DNA from: Lentisphaerota bacterium
GTDB taxonomy: Bacteria; Verrucomicrobiota; Lentisphaeria; Victivallales; Victivallaceae
DNA: 57,261 nucleotides
Assembly: GCA_015061725.1 (NCBI GenBank)
Contig: SUVX01000019.1
Coordinates: 1-57,261 of the forward strand
Direction: 5' to 3'
Part shown: positions 54,239 through 57,261 of the stretch, piece after piece
Position numbering within the stretch: the stretch's first letter is position 1
Layout: each line of letters begins with the position of its first letter
Notes under the pieces: model-generated
Seen by the model: the letters and a program-made list of their open reading frames with translations, nothing else
Database searches by the model: none
What the model was told of the DNA's origin: nothing
Program-made: the position numbers and the translations under genes

Positions 54239-56142
54239 TGAGTGAATATCAGGTCATCGCCAGAAAATGGCGTCCGCAGAGTTTCGGAGATGTTGTGGGG
54301 CAGCAGCATGTTGTCCGCACGCTCAAAAACGCCATATCCCAGAACCGCACTGCCCACGCCTATCTTTTTGTAGGTCCCCGGGGCGTCGGCAAAACAACTC
54401 TCGCCCGAATTTTCGCAAAAGCGATGAACTGTGCCTCTCCTCAGAACGGAGAACCCTGCTGTCAATGCGACAGCTGCCTTGCTATTGCCCAGGACCGCAG
54501 TCTGGATGTCCTTGAAGTTGACGCCGCAAGCCGGAACAGCACCAATGATATGCGGGAACTTTCAGAAGACGTCCTGACCCGTCCCGTGGGCGGCAAATAT
54601 AAGATTTATATCATTGACGAAGTCCACATGCTCTCAAAAGCGGCCTGGAACGTCTTGCTCAAAACGGTTGAAGAGCCGCCGAGCCATGTCAAATTCATCT
54701 TTGCGACGACCGAGGTGCATCAGGTACTGCCGACGATTATTTCCCGTTGTCAGCGTTTTGATCTTCTGCCGATTCCGACCAAACTGATTGCGGAACGTCT
54801 GCGTCTGGTTGCGGATGCCGAAAATGTCCAGATCCGTCAGGATGCCATTGATGCCATCGCCCGCGCCGCCGAGGGCGGAATGCGCGATGCCCAGTCTCTT
54901 CTGGATCAGATGATCGCTTTCTTTTCAAAAGCTGAAGAGGAAATCACCGGAGAACAGGTACTCTCTCTTTTCGGACTGACCGATCGGCATGACCTGGACG
55001 CCCTGCTTCTGGCGCTGATGGAAAATCAGCCGGGCAATGCCGTGAGTATCATCGCCCGTCTTTCCAAACGCGGCAAGAATCTTGAAACGCTGTTTGATGA
55101 TTTATTGAATGCCTTACGCATTACTCAACTGTGTTCCATTCTGCAAAATCCGGCGGAATTGCTGGATGAGGGAGAGGAAACCATCCGACATTATCAGGAA
55201 CTTTCAAGAAGAACGATGCCCTCAGTTCTCCAAACGCTGCTGGAAACTCTGGCACCTGTGGGCAGAGTTCTCCACGATGCACTGAATAAACAGGTTTATC
55301 TTGAAACGATTCTGCTCAAAGCCATGCGCGAAGCCCATGCCGTCACGCTGGATGCAATCATGGCGCGTTTGAATCAGTTGAGAACGGCAGGAGAATTGAA
55401 ATTTCTGGAGCAATTGCCGCCTGTAACAGCAGCCATGCCTGCGGCAGCACCTGTTCCCTCCCCTGCCCCCGCAGCAGACCCTGTTCCTGCGGCAGAACCT
55501 CAACCTGCTCCCGTGGCAGAAACTGCACCCGAACCTGCTCCTGTGGTGGAACCTGCTCCCATGGCAGAAACTGCACCCGAACCTGCTCCTGTGGAAGAAC
55601 CTGCTCCCGTGGCAGAAACTGCGCCCGTAATGAAAATGCCCGAGGCGGCAGTTTCTGTTGCCGAAACTGCCCCCGCAATTGAAGCAGCCCCTGAGGAAGA
55701 AGTTGCGCCTGTGGAAGAAGTTCCTGTTGAAGAAACAGCTCCTGTGACAGAAGCTGAAACAGTCACATCTCCGATTCAAGAGGGAATCGAAACGCCGCAA
55801 GAGCCGATTCCGCAGGAAGAACCGGAGCAAGCAACGGAACAGGCAGCGGAGGAAATTTCTGCGCCGGTTCCTCCCAGCGAAACGTCTCTCAATCCCCCTG
55901 AAGAAGACTATTCCGGAGAAGCGGATGACTTTGAAGCAGAGATGGAAACTCAAATAGTTTTAGCTCCGGACGAACCGGATACTCTTCCGGCAGCGGAATC
56001 GTCAGTCGCTCCCCGCGGAGATCATCCGCGTGAAAGCATCATCAACAACGACACCGCAGCATTGAAACAAATTTTACAAGATCCCGATGTGAGAAACCTG
56101 GTAGATTTGTTTGCCGGAACAGTTGTAGACATTCATAAATAA
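54238..56142 (+). CDS. dnaX: DNA polymerase III subunit gamma/tau
   Basis: 634 residues, the clamp-loader ATPase. The N-terminus YQVIARKWRPQSFGDVVGQ is invariant in the family; then GPRGVGKTTLARIFAKAMNC (P-loop), a four-Cys zinc module CASPQNGEPCCQCDSC, IIDEVHMLSKAAWN and TTEVHQVLPTIISRCQ. After about 370 residues of clamp-loader core comes a 200-residue linker rich in Pro, Ala, Glu and Val, including a tandem 16-residue repeat. A short C-terminal piece LQDPDVRNLVDLFAGTVVDI follows. No obvious A-AAA-AAG slip site was seen, so a single product is likely. Coupled to rph. Confidence 0.95.
   Translation: MSEYQVIARKWRPQSFGDVVGQQHVVRTLKNAISQNRTAHAYLFVGPRGVGKTTLARIFAKAMNCASPQNGEPCCQCDSCLAIAQDRSLDVLEVDAASRNSTNDMRELSEDVLTRPVGGKYKIYIIDEVHMLSKAAWNVLLKTVEEPPSHVKFIFATTEVHQVLPTIISRCQRFDLLPIPTKLIAERLRLVADAENVQIRQDAIDAIARAAEGGMRDAQSLLDQMIAFFSKAEEEITGEQVLSLFGLTDRHDLDALLLALMENQPGNAVSIIARLSKRGKNLETLFDDLLNALRITQLCSILQNPAELLDEGEETIRHYQELSRRTMPSVLQTLLETLAPVGRVLHDALNKQVYLETILLKAMREAHAVTLDAIMARLNQLRTAGELKFLEQLPPVTAAMPAAAPVPSPAPAADPVPAAEPQPAPVAETAPEPAPVVEPAPMAETAPEPAPVEEPAPVAETAPVMKMPEAAVSVAETAPAIEAAPEEEVAPVEEVPVEETAPVTEAETVTSPIQEGIETPQEPIPQEEPEQATEQAAEEISAPVPPSETSLNPPEEDYSGEADDFEAEMETQIVLAPDEPDTLPAAESSVAPRGDHPRESIINNDTAALKQILQDPDVRNLVDLFAGTVVDIHK
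55504..55620 (+). repeat. 48-bp tandem repeat inside dnaX
   Basis: Two nearly identical 48-base units (55525-55572 and 55573-55620) plus a partial copy at 55504-55524 encode repeats of the type APEPAPVxEPAPxAET. It lies in the Pro/Ala/Glu linker, where copy-number change would be tolerated. Confidence 0.85.
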
Positions 56143-56186
56143 ATTGAAAAAACTCAAAAAATCTGACTTTTTTTTGATTTTTTGAT

Positions 56187-56215
56187 TTGCAAAACTTAAA
56201 ATCCGACGTTATATT
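56187..56215 (+). promoter_or_regulatory. Promoter of the tRNA-Glu/tRNA-Val pair
   Basis: TTGCAA (56187-56192), 17-base spacer, TATATT (56210-56215). The predicted start is about 16 bases before tRNA-Glu. Confidence 0.6.
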
Positions 56216-56237
56216 ATGTAAACAGAAACAAGAAAGT

Positions 56238-56313
56238 GTCTCCATCGTCTAGAGGCCTAGGACACCGGGTTTTCATCCCGGCAACACGGGTTCGAATCCC
56301 GTTGGAGATGCCA
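56238..56313 (+). tRNA. tRNA-Glu (anticodon TTC)
   Basis: 76 bases with the CCA encoded. Acceptor arms GTCTCCA and TGGAGAT pair with one G-U. The anticodon stem is CCGGG/CCCGG around TTTTCAT, giving TTC. The T arm is ACGGGTTCGAATCCCGT. Confidence 0.97.
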
Positions 56314-56324
56314 TTTTTGTATCC

Positions 56325-56401
56325 GGGCGCTTAGCTCAGTTGGTTAGAGCGCTGCTTTCACACGGCAGAGGTCATGGGTTCGAGTCCCGTAGCGCCCACC
56401 A
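56325..56401 (+). tRNA. tRNA-Val (anticodon CAC)
   Basis: 77 bases with encoded ACCA. Acceptor GGGCGCT pairs with AGCGCCC. The anticodon stem CTGCT/GGCAG closes the loop TTCACAC, giving CAC. The T arm is ATGGGTTCGAGTCCCGT. It lies 11 bases after tRNA-Glu and is probably cotranscribed with it. Confidence 0.95.
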
Positions 56402-56415
56402 TTTACAAATTCTCA

Positions 56416-56449
56416 AGAGTTCAGTCAAGTATGATTGGACTCTTTGTTT
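56416..56449 (+). terminator. Terminator after the tRNA pair
   Basis: AGAGTTCAGTC (56416-56426) pairs with GATTGGACTCT (56433-56443) with two G-U pairs, followed by TTGTTTTT. Confidence 0.75.
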
Positions 56450-57007
56450 TTATAGTGATTTGTGGCTGTACCGCAATGGTTTACAGCAAACTCATCTCGC
56501 TACTGTTCTCTTAATAGAGAACGACATAGCCTCTCAAACGCGTGTGTTTGAATAGAAATCTCTGAAAATTCTCTGCTATGTAAAGGTCGGCGACCTTTAT
56601 GCACCATGTTTTATGCAACAATTTAGAGATAAGAGAGTTACAGAAGCACACGGCGCAATAGAGCCGAATTCTCCGTTTTGTGCCATAAAAAACAGAGATT
56701 TTCCCAGCCGACCTTTGCAAAGACCTTTACGAAAAACTGTGGGAAAATTCTCAAAAATCATACTTTTGAGCGTAAAATCCTCAAAAACAATAGTCGGGGT
56801 TTCGAGTTGAATACACTTAAAATGACCATTCTTGAACTTCAAAAAATTCTCAAAAAGTTTGCTTCAAACTGAAATTTCCACAAACCCTGACCATTGCCGA
56901 AAAATATCAAAAATCTGTAATCCGCAGTTGTAAACGCCTGCGGGAGATGGTATATTACCGATGAGATGGTTGATTTTCGCCCATACATACTTTCACAAAG
57001 GAAATTT
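56450..57007. other. Gene-poor region with palindromes
   Basis: No convincing gene; the short frames lack family signs or ribosome sites. It contains a perfect palindrome AAAGGTCGgCGACCTTT (56582-56598), a related CGACCTTTGCAAAG stretch near 56711, an inverted pair TTTTCCCA/TGGGAAAA (from about 56701 to 56749) and a CTCAAAA/TTTTGAG hairpin (56752-56772). It may hold a decayed gene, a small RNA or a regulatory region for the gene at 57008. Confidence 0.4.
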
Positions 57008-57261
57008 ATGATGAATGATCTATTTAAGAAACTTCTGATATCAATAATCACATTGTTTCTTCCTTTTTGTATAATGGCACTGGAAGAGGTGACCAGCTCA
57101 TCTGAAATATTTTCTACACTCTGTTGGGCTACTACATCTTCTCCGCTAAAGTGTCGTCAATACACACTTTACAGTCCCAAACATAAACTTTACTTTGTGT
57201 TTTTTGCCGGATATACCGGGAAAAATACCGGTAAACCTTATGATCCGACCGATTTTGATTT
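57008..57261 (+). CDS. 5' end of a secreted protein of unknown function (cut by window edge)
   Basis: 84 codons to the window end, open throughout. AAAGGA (56997-57002) lies 8 bases before the second ATG (57011), which may be the true start. The N-terminus MNDLFKKLLISIITLFLPFC followed by IMALEEV is a Sec signal peptide, with cleavage plausible after IMA. The visible mature part (TSSSEIFSTLCWATTSS, then KCRQYTLYSPKHKLYFVFF) has no motif I recognise. Base composition is lower in G+C than most of the window, as is the region before it. Confidence 0.6.
   Translation, partial: MMNDLFKKLLISIITLFLPFCIMALEEVTSSSEIFSTLCWATTSSPLKCRQYTLYSPKHKLYFVFFAGYTGKNTGKPYDPTDFD

Noticed and set aside
55222..55953. 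Cys/Arg-rich 243-codon minus-strand frame with repeats
   Set aside because: It mirrors the Pro/Ala/Glu repeat of dnaX read backwards; the repetitiveness comes from dnaX.
54238..56142. Programmed frameshift in dnaX making a gamma form
   Set aside because: I looked for an A-AAA-AAG-like slip site with a downstream stem and did not find one.
56582..56598. Terminator at the AAAGGTCGGCGACCTTT palindrome
   Set aside because: The central loop is a single base, no U tract follows, and no gene precedes it closely.

Overview
The window looks like a chromosomal segment of a Lentisphaerota (Victivallales-type) bacterium of the PVC superphylum. The lineage is inferred from gene content. There are two prepilin-type N-terminal proteins with a C-terminal H-x9-DG-like motif. 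There are also a DUF1501 protein, DUF4838 and DUF4091/GH123-like enzymes, tandem GH28 proteins, several Gfo/Idh/MocA oxidoreductases with AraC regulators, and a Minf_1886-family protein known mainly from Planctomycetes and Verrucomicrobia. Class III ribonucleotide reductase and no visible respiratory genes fit an anaerobic, glycan-feeding gut organism.

Layout. 1-1250: debris, namely a helix-turn-helix transposase fragment, the 3' end of an RTX calcium-binding protein and an IS256-type transposase tail. 1254-5200 (minus): DUF1501, DUF815-like ATPase and acetylxylan esterase operon. 5478-13254 (plus): ffh, a membrane protein, an MlaE-MlaF-MlaD lipid-transport set, Minf_1886 protein and an M16 peptidase. 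13288-14622: zinc-ribbon protein with a probable leaderless transcript, then a glycosyltransferase. 14671-22586 (minus): FAD oxidoreductase, pseudopilin, DUF4838-CBM-PHP fusion and DUF4091 protein, read divergently from an AraC regulator with clear operator repeats. 23716-27690: an M28/AAC(3) fusion, a candidate small RNA and an M20 amidohydrolase. 27694-32570 (minus): pseudopilin, two GH28 proteins, M55 peptidase and miaA. 32762-42357: a large secreted glycosidase-like protein, two AraC regulators, two Gfo/Idh/MocA dehydrogenases and a cytosolic glycosidase-like protein. 42380-45949: dapB, an ATP-cone-like protein, dut and murG. 46128-52198: small lipoprotein; nrdG-nrdD-trxB with a pair of NrdR boxes; M28 peptidase. 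52410-56401: accD, SRP RNA, rph, dnaX, tRNA-Glu and tRNA-Val. The right edge holds the start of a secreted protein of unknown function.

How it works together. Secreted esterase, GH28, DUF4838/DUF4091 and DUF6259-like proteins would attack complex glycans. AraC regulators with adjacent operators would switch the sets on, and cytosolic dehydrogenases and glycosidase-like proteins would process the products. The nrd cluster is the most coherent unit: the NrdR operators overlap the start site, NrdD carries a fused redoxin domain with a CPNC motif, and a thioredoxin reductase that could recycle it follows. A TTGnnn-16/17-TATATT promoter recurs at ten places in front of unrelated genes and serves as an internal guide to transcription starts.

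Limits: everything here is read by eye. Family names come from motif recognition, not database searches, and hairpins and promoters are unverified.
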